Assembly (NCBI GenBank): GCA_023140595.1
Contig: JAGLLI010000088.1
Coordinates: 1-17,480 of the forward strand
Length of the DNA stretch: 17,480 nucleotides
Source: Candidatus Parcubacteria bacterium
GTDB taxonomy: Bacteria; Patescibacteriota; Patescibacteriia; Patescibacteriales; UBA12075
Reading direction: 5' to 3'
Shown here piece after piece: positions 7,116-13,286 of the stretch (position 1 is its first letter; each line of letters opens with the position of its first letter). The position numbers and the translations under genes are program-made. The notes below the pieces were generated by a model that saw only the letters and a program-made list of their open reading frames with translations, made no database searches and had not been told where the DNA came from.

Positions 7116-7192
7116 AAAAAGGCAGATCCGTTTACGGTTCCGCCTTTTGTTTTTTTGGAATTAAGCAATTTAACTTAATCCCAGTTTCTTTT
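7116..7192. repeat. 3' flank of cassette copy 2, matches 5206-5285
   Basis: This is the second copy of the terminator flank: GGCAGATCCG, GGTTCCGCC, AAGCAATTTAACTTAAT and CCAGTTTCTTTT appear in the same order. Here its right part is coding and forms the last residues (KKKLGLS) and stop of the 181-residue protein. Copy 2 may therefore be the more intact form of the cassette. Confidence 0.75.
7117..7157. terminator. Two-way terminator between RhuM and cassette 2
   Basis: The stem is AAAAGGC (7117-7123) with GCCTTTT (7142-7148), followed by G and a T7 run. On the other strand the hairpin is followed by a T-run as well. It serves the converging RhuM gene and the 181-residue gene, and is the sister of the hairpin at 5207-5249. 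Confidence 0.85.
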
Positions 7193-7715
7193 TTAACAGG
7201 TCCCCCTCTTTTTTTGCTTTTGCGATTTCCTCTTCGGCTTTTTTAGCTAAATATTTTGGTGTGTTTTCCAAATTCCTGAGCCGTTGAAATTCTTTTAATG
7301 TTTTTAACAACTCTTTGCCGTCATCCTTGTTTTCTGCTTCATGGATAAGCTGGGTAAGAATTATTTTTGCTTTTGGAAACTCTTCTATAAATTTTTCCGC
7401 TTTTGAAATAATAACCTCTGGGAGTTTTTTAATATCATCGTATACAAGAAACAATCTATATGCCGCTAGTAGAAAAAAGAACAAAAACAAAGAGCAAAAA
7501 ATAATTGTTAGGATTATCAAATTATTAACCAACAAATATTTTAATATTAATTTCATAGCACCATCCCAAGTTAATGCTATAAAAACTATAGCAACTGAAA
7601 GTATAACCACTGAAATAAAAAAGATGATAATTAATAAAAAATCTAATATTTTTTGATTTTTCATTTTATTTATTTTCCAGTTAATTCTCGCAAGTTCTTT
7701 TATAATTTTTGTCAT
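7170..7715 (-). CDS. Two-TM membrane protein with helical C-terminal tail, cargo of cassette 2
   Basis: This 181-residue protein has two long hydrophobic segments (about 24-48 and 63-90). A charged helical, probably cytosolic domain (about 91-181) follows, with alternating Lys/Glu stretches such as AKKAEEEIAKAKKEGDLL. The start is well supported by GGAAGGAGG six bases upstream on the minus strand, one of the few real Shine-Dalgarno sequences in the window. The start overlaps the stop of the upstream 103-residue gene by four bases (ATGA), which implies translational coupling and probably matched amounts of the two proteins. No family is recognised. The last seven residues and the stop lie in the repeat flank shared with cassette 1. 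Confidence 0.75.
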   Translation of the reverse strand: MTKIIKELARINWKINKMKNQKILDFLLIIIFFISVVILSVAIVFIALTWDGAMKLILKYLLVNNLIILTIIFCSLFLFFFLLAAYRLFLVYDDIKKLPEVIISKAEKFIEEFPKAKIILTQLIHEAENKDDGKELLKTLKEFQRLRNLENTPKYLAKKAEEEIAKAKKEGDLLKKKLGLS

Positions 7716-8023
7716 TTTTTACCTCCTTCCGATTTTTTGAGTTGCGAATTTTTTAAAAGATTATGTGTTTCTTGTTTTTCTATATTTTTCATGTAAAACT
7801 TTATGCAAAATGGGAACCATAAAAAACAAGACACAGTTATAATTTTTTTACATGTAATAGTAGACATAAAATTTGCAAAAGAATTTGGAAAGAATATTAC
7901 TATTATGATCGTTGCGCTAAATAGCAATAATTGAAAAATACCAGCCAAAGCGCTATAATATTCTTCCCATTTATGTCTAATGGCGTTTAACTCTTTTTCA
8001 AGCTTCTTGTTTATATTTTTCAT
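7712..8023 (-). CDS. Small two-TM membrane protein, first gene of cassette 2
   Basis: This 103-residue protein has a charged amphipathic N-terminal helix (about 1-25, MKNINKKLEKELNAIRHKW). Two hydrophobic segments follow (about 27-47 and 59-77), then a lysine-rich tail (SQLKKSEGGKK) whose codons double as the Shine-Dalgarno of the next gene. A G7 run just before the ATG may act as its ribosome-binding site. It is co-transcribed with the 181-residue gene and driven by the conserved leader promoter. I see no homology to the cassette 1 protein beyond both being small and hydrophobic, and no family is recognised. Confidence 0.7.
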   Translation of the reverse strand: MKNINKKLEKELNAIRHKWEEYYSALAGIFQLLLFSATIIIVIFFPNSFANFMSTITCKKIITVSCFLWFPFCIKFYMKNIEKQETHNLLKNSQLKKSEGGKK

Positions 8024-8025
8024 TT

Positions 8026-8055
8026 TTACCCCCCCTTCAAATTGTCAAAGATCAT
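8026..8055 (-). other. Possible leader peptide ORF upstream of cassette 2
   Basis: On the minus strand ATG-ATC-TTT-GAC opens a 9-codon frame (MIFDNLKGG) that ends at TAA two bases before the ATG of the 103-residue gene. Cassette 1 has the same beginning (ATG-GTC-TTT-GAC), but there the frame runs through the homopolymer into the main gene. Conservation of the start alone is weak evidence for translation. Confidence 0.3.
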
Positions 8056-8184
8056 CCAATTATTCCAAACAGAATAATATATCATAAAAAGAAATCACTA
8101 AAATGTCAATAATATTATAACAATAAATGCTTTAAAATAGCTAAGATAAAGGATATTTATATTTTTTCATCAAAAATATTGACA
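8044..8184. repeat. 141-bp leader repeat, copy 2
   Basis: This is the partner of 5687-5827, with equal length and about 92 percent identity by eye. It also contains a dyad ATTATTC-n6-GAATAAT (8060-8079) just downstream of the minus-strand promoter, perfect here and degraded in copy 1. Its right edge supplies the TTGACA of the TrmB promoter. Confidence 0.85.
8081..8109 (-). promoter_or_regulatory. Minus-strand promoter of cassette 2
   Basis: On the minus strand TTGACA (8104-8109), a 17-bp spacer and TATGAT (8081-8086) match copy 1 exactly. Transcription would start near 8074 and run through a possible hairpin or operator dyad before the 103-residue gene. Confidence 0.75.
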
Positions 8185-8207
8185 AAATTAATAGGGCATG
8201 CTATTTT
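8179..8207 (+). promoter_or_regulatory. Promoter of the TrmB-family gene, leaderless
   Basis: TTGACA (8179-8184), a 17-bp spacer and TATTTT (8202-8207) are followed by six bases and then the ATG at 8214. The predicted start coincides with the start codon. The -35 box is the last part of the leader repeat, so divergent transcription of cassette 2 and the regulator starts from one shared region. Confidence 0.65.
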
Positions 8208-8213
8208 GTTTTT

Positions 8214-8960
8214 ATGGATCAAACATTATTAAAACTTTTAGAAGAAGCTAATTTTACAAACAAGGAAGCGCGGGTTTATCTTGCATTGCTTGAGCTTGGA
8301 CGCGGGAATGTTACGGAAATCGCCAAGATAACCGAGCTTAAGCGGCCGATTATTTATGTTGTTTTAGAAGGCTTAATTAAACGGGGACACGCAAGCGAAG
8401 CGCCAAATCAAAAAATAAACGCGTATCAAGCTATTGATCCGTCAATTATTCTTAATAAACTGCAAATTACAGCTAAAAATTTCTCGGAAATGCTGCCGAT
8501 TTTTAGAACGTTAAAAAGCAAAGGCAAGAAAAGACCGAAAATAATTTATCATGAAACATTAAAAGGTATTTGGAATGTTTATGAAGAAATGAGCCGAGCT
8601 CCAAAACCGTTTTTTATTTCAAATTATCATATAATTGAAAAATATTTTCCCAATTCAATTGATACATGGATTAATGGAATAAAAAAAGGTCTGTATAATC
8701 CCAAAAGCCGTCATTTAGCGCCTGATCATCCGAGAAATATTGAGATTGGCAAAGAATTCTTAAAAATCGGACAAGAATATAGAATTTCTCCTGAATTAAA
8801 AGACGCTAATATGGATTTTACTATATGGAATAACAAATTAGCCATCACTTCTTTTGAGGATGAGCCGTTTATCGTGGTTATTGAATCAGAAGAATTAGTT
8901 AAATCAATGCTGCCAATCTTTAATATCGCGTGGAAGATGGGGAAAGATTTGAAGAAGTAA
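8214..8960 (+). CDS. TrmB-family transcriptional regulator
   Basis: This 248-residue protein has a winged helix-turn-helix at residues 4-75 (LLEEANFTNKEARVYLALLELG, TEIAKITELKRPIIYVVLEGLIKRG, then a wing region). A helical linker follows (about 76-102), then an effector-like C-terminal domain (about 107-248). This layout is that of TrmB/sugar-specific transcriptional regulators, which are expanded in CPR genomes. Classical TrmB proteins bind sugars, but the C-terminal domain here gives no clear ligand. The promoter is shared with the divergent cassette 2, so it may regulate that cassette, itself, or both. It is a paralogue of the gene at 12296-13060, with the same HTH layout (E-K/T-x-A-x-VYLA-LELG). 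Confidence 0.85.
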   Translation: MDQTLLKLLEEANFTNKEARVYLALLELGRGNVTEIAKITELKRPIIYVVLEGLIKRGHASEAPNQKINAYQAIDPSIILNKLQITAKNFSEMLPIFRTLKSKGKKRPKIIYHETLKGIWNVYEEMSRAPKPFFISNYHIIEKYFPNSIDTWINGIKKGLYNPKSRHLAPDHPRNIEIGKEFLKIGQEYRISPELKDANMDFTIWNNKLAITSFEDEPFIVVIESEELVKSMLPIFNIAWKMGKDLKK

Positions 8961-8997
8961 AAAACTATTATCCACAGAGTATAATTTAGCTATATAA

Positions 8998-9420
8998 TTA
9001 ATAATCCATTAATTTTAAAAACATAGCTGGAGTTATAATTTTAATTCCTTGGAATATTTTTAGGTTTGTAAGATGATGATCGCCGGAGATAACAAAATCC
9101 GCGTTGCCTTCTATAGCGCACTCAAGATATTTATTGTCCGCTGGGTCTTCTTTGATTATGTTGATTTTTAAATTTCCGGGAGTAACAATGGCAATGCTTA
9201 AAAGTCTTTCAAGAAATTCCGTGATTTCTTTGCTATCGCATCTGTGCAGTTTTACGATTTTCGGATAAAGCATGACCTGTTTAATTTCCGAAAGAATATC
9301 AAGGGAGATTAGTAAATTTATTTTATTATTTTTCACCAAATCAATAATTTGCCACGGTTTTCCATTGGGACTTAAAATAGCGCTCACATATATATTGGCA
9401 TCAAGCACAATTTTAATCAT
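8998..9420 (-). CDS. PIN-domain toxin (putative ribonuclease)
   Basis: This 140-residue single PIN domain carries the expected acidic residues in order: D7 in IVLDANIYVSA, E45 in DILSEIKQ, D95 in EDPADNKYLECA and D114 in VISGDHHL. These residues coordinate metal for RNA cleavage in the family. It looks like the COG1569-type subgroup of PIN toxins. It overlaps the upstream RHH gene by four bases (ATGA, 9417-9420), the standard arrangement of an antitoxin-toxin operon. The RNA target cannot be read from the sequence. It converges on the TrmB gene with a 37-bp gap. Confidence 0.88.
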   Translation of the reverse strand: MIKIVLDANIYVSAILSPNGKPWQIIDLVKNNKINLLISLDILSEIKQVMLYPKIVKLHRCDSKEITEFLERLLSIAIVTPGNLKINIIKEDPADNKYLECAIEGNADFVISGDHHLTNLKIFQGIKIITPAMFLKLMDY

Positions 9421-9707
9421 TCGGTTGACTTTGCCTTAAAGATAGGATTCCTGATTTCTTTAATGGTTTTTTTTATTATTTGATCCGTTTTTGTTGAATT
9501 TGTTTTTTTGACATTGGCTCGCATTTTTTCAAGCGACTGAGAGAACATTTTAAGATTTTTTTGGCGCGATCTTTCCTCAACATACATGCGCAGAGCTTCG
9601 CGAAAAAGTTCGCTTTTGGTGCGATCCTCTTCTTTTGCCAGTTTTTCCGCTTTTTTTAAAAGATCAGGCAATATGGATATTGTGATTAATTTTGTAGTTC
9701 TTAACAT
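9417..9707 (-). CDS. Ribbon-helix-helix antitoxin
   Basis: This 96-residue protein has an N-terminal RHH fold (about 5-48). The beta strand KLITISI is followed by helices LPDLLKKAEKLAKEED and RTKSELFREALRMYVEE, which matches CopG/MetJ-Arc-type proteins. The remaining basic tail (about 49-96) would wrap and block the toxin. It precedes the PIN gene with translational coupling. RHH antitoxins usually repress their own promoter, and a tandem 9-bp repeat lies immediately upstream over the predicted transcription start. Confidence 0.88.
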   Translation of the reverse strand: MLRTTKLITISILPDLLKKAEKLAKEEDRTKSELFREALRMYVEERSRQKNLKMFSQSLEKMRANVKKTNSTKTDQIIKKTIKEIRNPIFKAKSTE

Positions 9708-9725
9708 AATATTTTAATTAATTAT

Positions 9726-9771
9726 TTAGTAATACTTAGTAATAGCATAACATATATAAAATCTTTGTCAA
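9726..9771 (-). promoter_or_regulatory. Promoter and tandem operator of the RHH-PIN operon
   Basis: On the minus strand TTGACA (9766-9771), a 16-bp spacer and TATGCT (9744-9749) form the promoter. Directly downstream, TTAGTAATA occurs twice on the plus strand (9726-9734 and 9736-9744), exactly one helical turn apart and touching the -10 box. Tandem half-sites at 10-bp spacing suit two stacked RHH dimers. Confidence 0.65.
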
Positions 9772-9789
9772 TTTTTTAATGATTTTATT

Positions 9790-9817
9790 TTGTAAATTTC
9801 AAAAATTATGGTATAAT
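9790..9817 (+). promoter_or_regulatory. Promoter of the Hsp20 gene
   Basis: TTGTAA (9790-9795), a 16-bp spacer and TATAAT (9812-9817) are preceded by TGG, an extended -10. The leader would be about 25 nt. I see no heat-shock inverted repeat such as CIRCE. Confidence 0.65.
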
Positions 9818-9849
9818 ATTTATATTAAAAAATCATAAATTTATTAAGT

Positions 9850-10299
9850 ATGAGCTTTTTAGATAAATTAAAAGTTAAGGTGGAAGAAAAAACCGACGCA
9901 GATGAAATAAAAGACGGGGTTTTAGATAAAAATTCCGGTTTTATGCAGTTGGAAGTGGATATTTTTCAAACAGCAGAAGATATTATTATTGTGGCGCCTA
10001 TTCCGGGCGTGGAAGTAAGCGATATTGATATTAGCATTGAAAACGAAAATGATGTTGTTACTATTCAGGGAAAAATTGAACAGCCGGATTTATCGGACTA
10101 TGCCGATGAAGATGAAAATTCAAAATATCTCCGTTCAGAGTGCCAATGGGGGCAATTTTATCGGCAAATTATTTTACCGCAGGAAATAAATGTGTCCGAT
10201 GTTGAAGCCAAATTCAAGAAAGGCATATTAACTTTGCGCCTGCCTTTATTACTTTTGCAATCACAAGGAAAGAAAAAAATCGCGGTTAATGTTGAATAA
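9850..10299 (+). CDS. Small heat-shock protein, Hsp20/alpha-crystallin family
   Basis: This 149-residue protein is of normal length. The N-terminal arm (1-31) is short. The alpha-crystallin domain (about 32-135) shows the usual order: LEVDIFQTAEDIIIVAPIPG, VSDIDISIENENDVVTIQG, then an acidic loop, RSECQWGQFYRQIILP and KFKKGILTLRLP. The tail carries I-x-V in KKIAVNV, matching the I-x-I/V anchor of the family. It acts as an ATP-independent holdase for unfolding proteins in the cytoplasm. The cohesin gene begins 30 bases downstream, with no terminator between them. Confidence 0.95.
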   Translation: MSFLDKLKVKVEEKTDADEIKDGVLDKNSGFMQLEVDIFQTAEDIIIVAPIPGVEVSDIDISIENENDVVTIQGKIEQPDLSDYADEDENSKYLRSECQWGQFYRQIILPQEINVSDVEAKFKKGILTLRLPLLLLQSQGKKKIAVNVE

Positions 10300-10329
10300 T
10301 TTTTAAAATTTTTTTAAAATAGTATTTTT

Positions 10330-12096
10330 ATGCGAAAAGCTATTAGCGTTTTTTTATTTTTATTATTGTTTTTAGCCGGTTTTTTACCGTTTACTCCTTG
10401 CTCATCGCAGACTGGAGGAGCGGTTTTATTTTTGTCTCCAAGCGCCGGTGATTACAATGTCGGACGTAGTTTTACTGTTTCAGTAGCGGTTAACAGCGGA
10501 GGCGGTACAGGCATCAACGCGGCAGAAGGTCTGATTAAATATGACAGCTCTTATTTAACTGTTTCAAAATTATCAGATGCAAGTTCAATTTTTAAATTAT
10601 GGACAACCGACCCGACTTATTCCAATTCGGCAGGCTCAATCAGTTTTGGCGGCGGTTCTCCGGGTCCGTATAAAGGTTCCAATGGTACTATTTTTACAAT
10701 AACTTTTTCAGCTAAAAAAGTCGGCGCGACAGAAGTCAAGTTTTCTTCTGGAATAGTTTTAGCGGCTGACGGCAAAGGCACGAATATTTTTAGCGGTTTT
10801 GGCAATGCCAAATTTAATATCACAGAGGCTGAAAAAGCAGAAGAAAAGCCAAAACCAAAACCAAAGCCAAAAGAAGAAGATATCGCTCCAAAAGGATTGT
10901 TGCCGCCTTTGCCTGATATTTCGTCGGAAACTCATCTTGAAAAAGATATTTGGTATCAAAACAATAATCCGGAATTCACTTGGAAAATTTTAGCGGATTT
11001 AACAGGAGTAAGTTTTTTGATTACTGATATTCCTGATTCAGACCCCGGACCAGAGTCAGACGGCATAATTGAAAATGTGGTTTTTGATGAAGATGTGGCG
11101 GACGGCGAACAATATTTTCATATTAAATATAAAAATAAATCAGGCTGGGGACAGATAGCGCATCGTAAATTTTTAGTTGACGCCACTCCGCCAAAAGATT
11201 TTGACATAGCTTATGACAGCAACGGCGACCCGACTAATCCTACGGCGAAATTGCGTTTTAAAACCGAAGACAAAGCGTCCGGTTTGGATTATTATAAAAT
11301 TTCAATAGATGATGTTGGTGAAAAAATTAATACGAGTGAAATGGATAAAGGATATTATCAACTGCGTCCGCTTGCTCCGGGCAGGCACAAAGCACAGGTG
11401 GTTGCATATGACAAGGCCGGAAATACCGCCTCATCCAGCATTGGTTTTATTGTAGAGCCCTTAAAATCGCCGATTATTACCAGTATCCCAAAAGTTATAA
11501 ATAAAAAAGAAGAGTTAATCATCAGGGGCACATCGTTTTATCCGCAAGTAACAATAAAAATATATATTAAAAAAGAAGGCGAGGATACGACTGAGGCAAG
11601 CGTTAAAACCGATGATGAAGGCAATTGGTCTTATTTTCATAAAGATGAATTTGAAAAAGGCATGTATGAGGTATGGGCAAAATTGATTGACGATCGCGGA
11701 GCGCAAAGTTTGGATAGCACAAAATATCTTTTATCAGTGGTTTCTTTGTCAATTATAGATAGATTCGGATTGTGGATTATAATAACTCTTTTAATAATAA
11801 TCGCTTTGCTTGTTTCATATATTATGTATCAGCGAAAAGAATTTAATGAAGAAAAAGCAAGGATTATGCGCGAAACCGCTGAAGTAAAGACAAAGTTATC
11901 AAAAATATTTTCCGCATTAAGAGAAGAGCTGGAAGAGCTGGTGCAGATGGCGGATAAGAAACCAGGTTTTTCAGAAGCGGAAAGAAAAGTAAAGGAAAAG
12001 CTGGAAGAGTCATTGGACATTTCCGAAGAGTTTATTAGCAAAGAAGTGACAGATGTTGAAAAGGAAATTAAGTTGCCGAAGAAGAAGGAGAAGTAA
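10330..12096 (+). CDS. Membrane-anchored cohesin-domain surface protein
   Basis: This 588-residue protein has a signal peptide at about 1-26 (LFLLLFLAGFLPF). A cohesin domain follows at about 31-165 (VLFLSPSAGDYNVGRSFTVSV..., INAAEGLIKYDSSYLTV and the end TIFTITFSAKKVGATEVKF). A Pro/Lys linker (172-182) leads to two or three Ig-like modules (about 205-285, 288-376 and 380-470). The last has the G-x-W strand and Y-x-V-W-A pattern also seen in the dockerin protein. One TM helix (480-499) precedes a charged coiled-coil cytoplasmic tail (about 502-585). The cohesin therefore faces outward with a cytosolic helical tail. Cohesins bind dockerins, and the protein at 3238-5109 has one. Pairing is an inference, since cohesin-like domains also occur alone. 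Confidence 0.85.
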   Translation: MRKAISVFLFLLLFLAGFLPFTPCSSQTGGAVLFLSPSAGDYNVGRSFTVSVAVNSGGGTGINAAEGLIKYDSSYLTVSKLSDASSIFKLWTTDPTYSNSAGSISFGGGSPGPYKGSNGTIFTITFSAKKVGATEVKFSSGIVLAADGKGTNIFSGFGNAKFNITEAEKAEEKPKPKPKPKEEDIAPKGLLPPLPDISSETHLEKDIWYQNNNPEFTWKILADLTGVSFLITDIPDSDPGPESDGIIENVVFDEDVADGEQYFHIKYKNKSGWGQIAHRKFLVDATPPKDFDIAYDSNGDPTNPTAKLRFKTEDKASGLDYYKISIDDVGEKINTSEMDKGYYQLRPLAPGRHKAQVVAYDKAGNTASSSIGFIVEPLKSPIITSIPKVINKKEELIIRGTSFYPQVTIKIYIKKEGEDTTEASVKTDDEGNWSYFHKDEFEKGMYEVWAKLIDDRGAQSLDSTKYLLSVVSLSIIDRFGLWIIITLLIIIALLVSYIMYQRKEFNEEKARIMRETAEVKTKLSKIFSALREELEELVQMADKKPGFSEAERKVKEKLEESLDISEEFISKEVTDVEKEIKLPKKKEK

Positions 12097-12176
12097 ATTT
12101 TGTTTATTTTTATAGATACAAGTATATATGTCAAGATATTAGAATTACACTTATACTCGCTTAATATTGACGAAAT

Positions 12177-12212
12177 AAAAAATCAAGTTTAAATAAAAGC
12201 TTGATTTTTTTT
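12177..12212. terminator. Intrinsic terminator after the cohesin gene
   Basis: AAAAAATCAAG (12177-12187) pairs with CTTGATTTTTT (12200-12210) around a 12-nt loop and is followed by a T-run. The other strand also gives a stem and T-run, so it can serve the converging TrmB2 gene as well. I see nothing else in the 199-bp gap. Confidence 0.85.
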
Positions 12213-12295
12213 GTAATATTAATTTATTTTATATTTTATCTAATTATTTCGTACAGCGGAAATAGATATAGCGGGGAAACCGTAAATTAATTATT

Positions 12296-13060
12296 TTAAC
12301 AATTTTCTTCCGGTTCCTTTGAACCCATATTCCACATAAATTCAAAATAAGCCTTTAGGGTGTTGGAGATATTCTTGCTTTCAATAATAAATCCGAAATT
12401 TTCTTTTTTAGCGGAAATAAAAGCAACTTTGTTGTCATATATCATAACCATTGAAGTATAAAAAATATTAGGCGGGAGATAACGCACTTCTCTTTTCCAT
12501 TTTTTACTTTTCCTGCCATAAATATCATTATATATATCTCCTGACTTTGGAAAAAGCGTATATGAAATTATTCCTTTCTTGGCTTTTTCAATAATATACT
12601 CTTTGGTAAATTTTTTACCCGGAAAATCAATAAAATCTTTTACTTTTGTGATATGCAATATTTTTTTAGAACGACATTGCAGAGCATCTTCATAAATTCT
12701 TTTGATTCCTTCCGCGCTTTCAAAAAATTGAAAACGAGGCTTTAAATTATGAGTAGCAAATATACTTTCAATTTGAGGCAGTATGTTTGAAATTATATTT
12801 TTATTTTCAACAGCTAATTTAAGAATAATTTTGGGATTCTGTGCTTGAAATATTTTTGATCTTCCTTTCATATTATAGCTTAGCAAGCCTCGATTAACGA
12901 GCTCGTCCAATACACCGTAAACACTAACCCGTTTAATCTCAGATCGTTGAGCAATTTCTGGCGCTGTAGCGCAACCCAACTCTAAACAAGCCAAGTAAAC
13001 ATTGGCTTGTTTTTCTGTTATCCCCGCCTTAGTTAATGATTTTTTTAAAGTAAGTCTCAT
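12296..13060 (-). CDS. TrmB-family transcriptional regulator (second copy)
   Basis: This 254-residue protein has an N-terminal winged HTH (about 5-75: LTKAGITEKQANVYLACLELG, PEIAQRSEIKRVSVYGVLDELVNRGLL and a basic wing MKGRSKIF). A helical linker follows (about 76-104), then a C-terminal effector domain (about 108-248: FQFFESAEGIKRIYEDAL, VMIYDNKVAFISAKKENFGFIIES, FEFMWNMG). It is a paralogue of 8214-8960. It is divergent from the oxidoreductase/aminotransferase pair, with a 226-bp AT-rich gap carrying repeated half-sites, so it is the likely local regulator of that set. The ligand is unknown. Its promoter is leaderless. Confidence 0.85.
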   Translation of the reverse strand: MRLTLKKSLTKAGITEKQANVYLACLELGCATAPEIAQRSEIKRVSVYGVLDELVNRGLLSYNMKGRSKIFQAQNPKIILKLAVENKNIISNILPQIESIFATHNLKPRFQFFESAEGIKRIYEDALQCRSKKILHITKVKDFIDFPGKKFTKEYIIEKAKKGIISYTLFPKSGDIYNDIYGRKSKKWKREVRYLPPNIFYTSMVMIYDNKVAFISAKKENFGFIIESKNISNTLKAYFEFMWNMGSKEPEENC

Positions 13061-13286
13061 AATTAATAGTATAAAGCATAAAATAAAATATACAATAGCT
13101 GTATGAATTTTAACCGGTTGTATGTATTTTTTATATACACTAAAAGTATAAATAATGTTTAATTTAAGCTAATTTTTAAAATATTATTAAAATATATATA
13201 AAAAAAATAGAAATTATTTAAAAATATTAATATATTGTTTATTAGAGCTATTTTTAAAATAAATATTTATCAAAATAATAATATAC
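13061..13286. promoter_or_regulatory. Divergent intergenic region with candidate TrmB2 operators
   Basis: This 226-bp, very AT-rich gap has TGTAT/ATACA half-sites at 13090-13094, 13100-13104, 13119-13123 and 13135-13139. The first pair forms the dyad ATACA-n5-TGTAT over the -35 box of TrmB2. The second pair forms TGTAT-n11-ATACA. An 8-bp palindrome AACCGGTT lies at 13112-13119. No convincing promoter for the plus-strand oxidoreductase stands out. Confidence 0.45.
13068..13095 (-). promoter_or_regulatory. TrmB2 promoter, leaderless
   Basis: On the minus strand TTGTAT (13090-13095), a 16-bp spacer and TATACT (13068-13073) are followed by seven bases and the ATG at 13060. The predicted start lies on the start codon, as for RhuM and TrmB1. 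Confidence 0.6.

Noticed and set aside
5206..8207. Composite transposon or IS element
   Set aside because: No transposase or integrase frame lies between the repeats. The repeats are regulatory flanks with promoters and terminators, and no terminal inverted repeats or target duplications were seen.
8968..8976. Perfect DnaA box TTATCCACA in the gap after TrmB1
   Set aside because: It is a single 9-mer with no second box, no AT-rich unwinding repeat nearby and no dnaA or dnaN gene. A chance match in 17 kb is plausible, so it is not called an origin.
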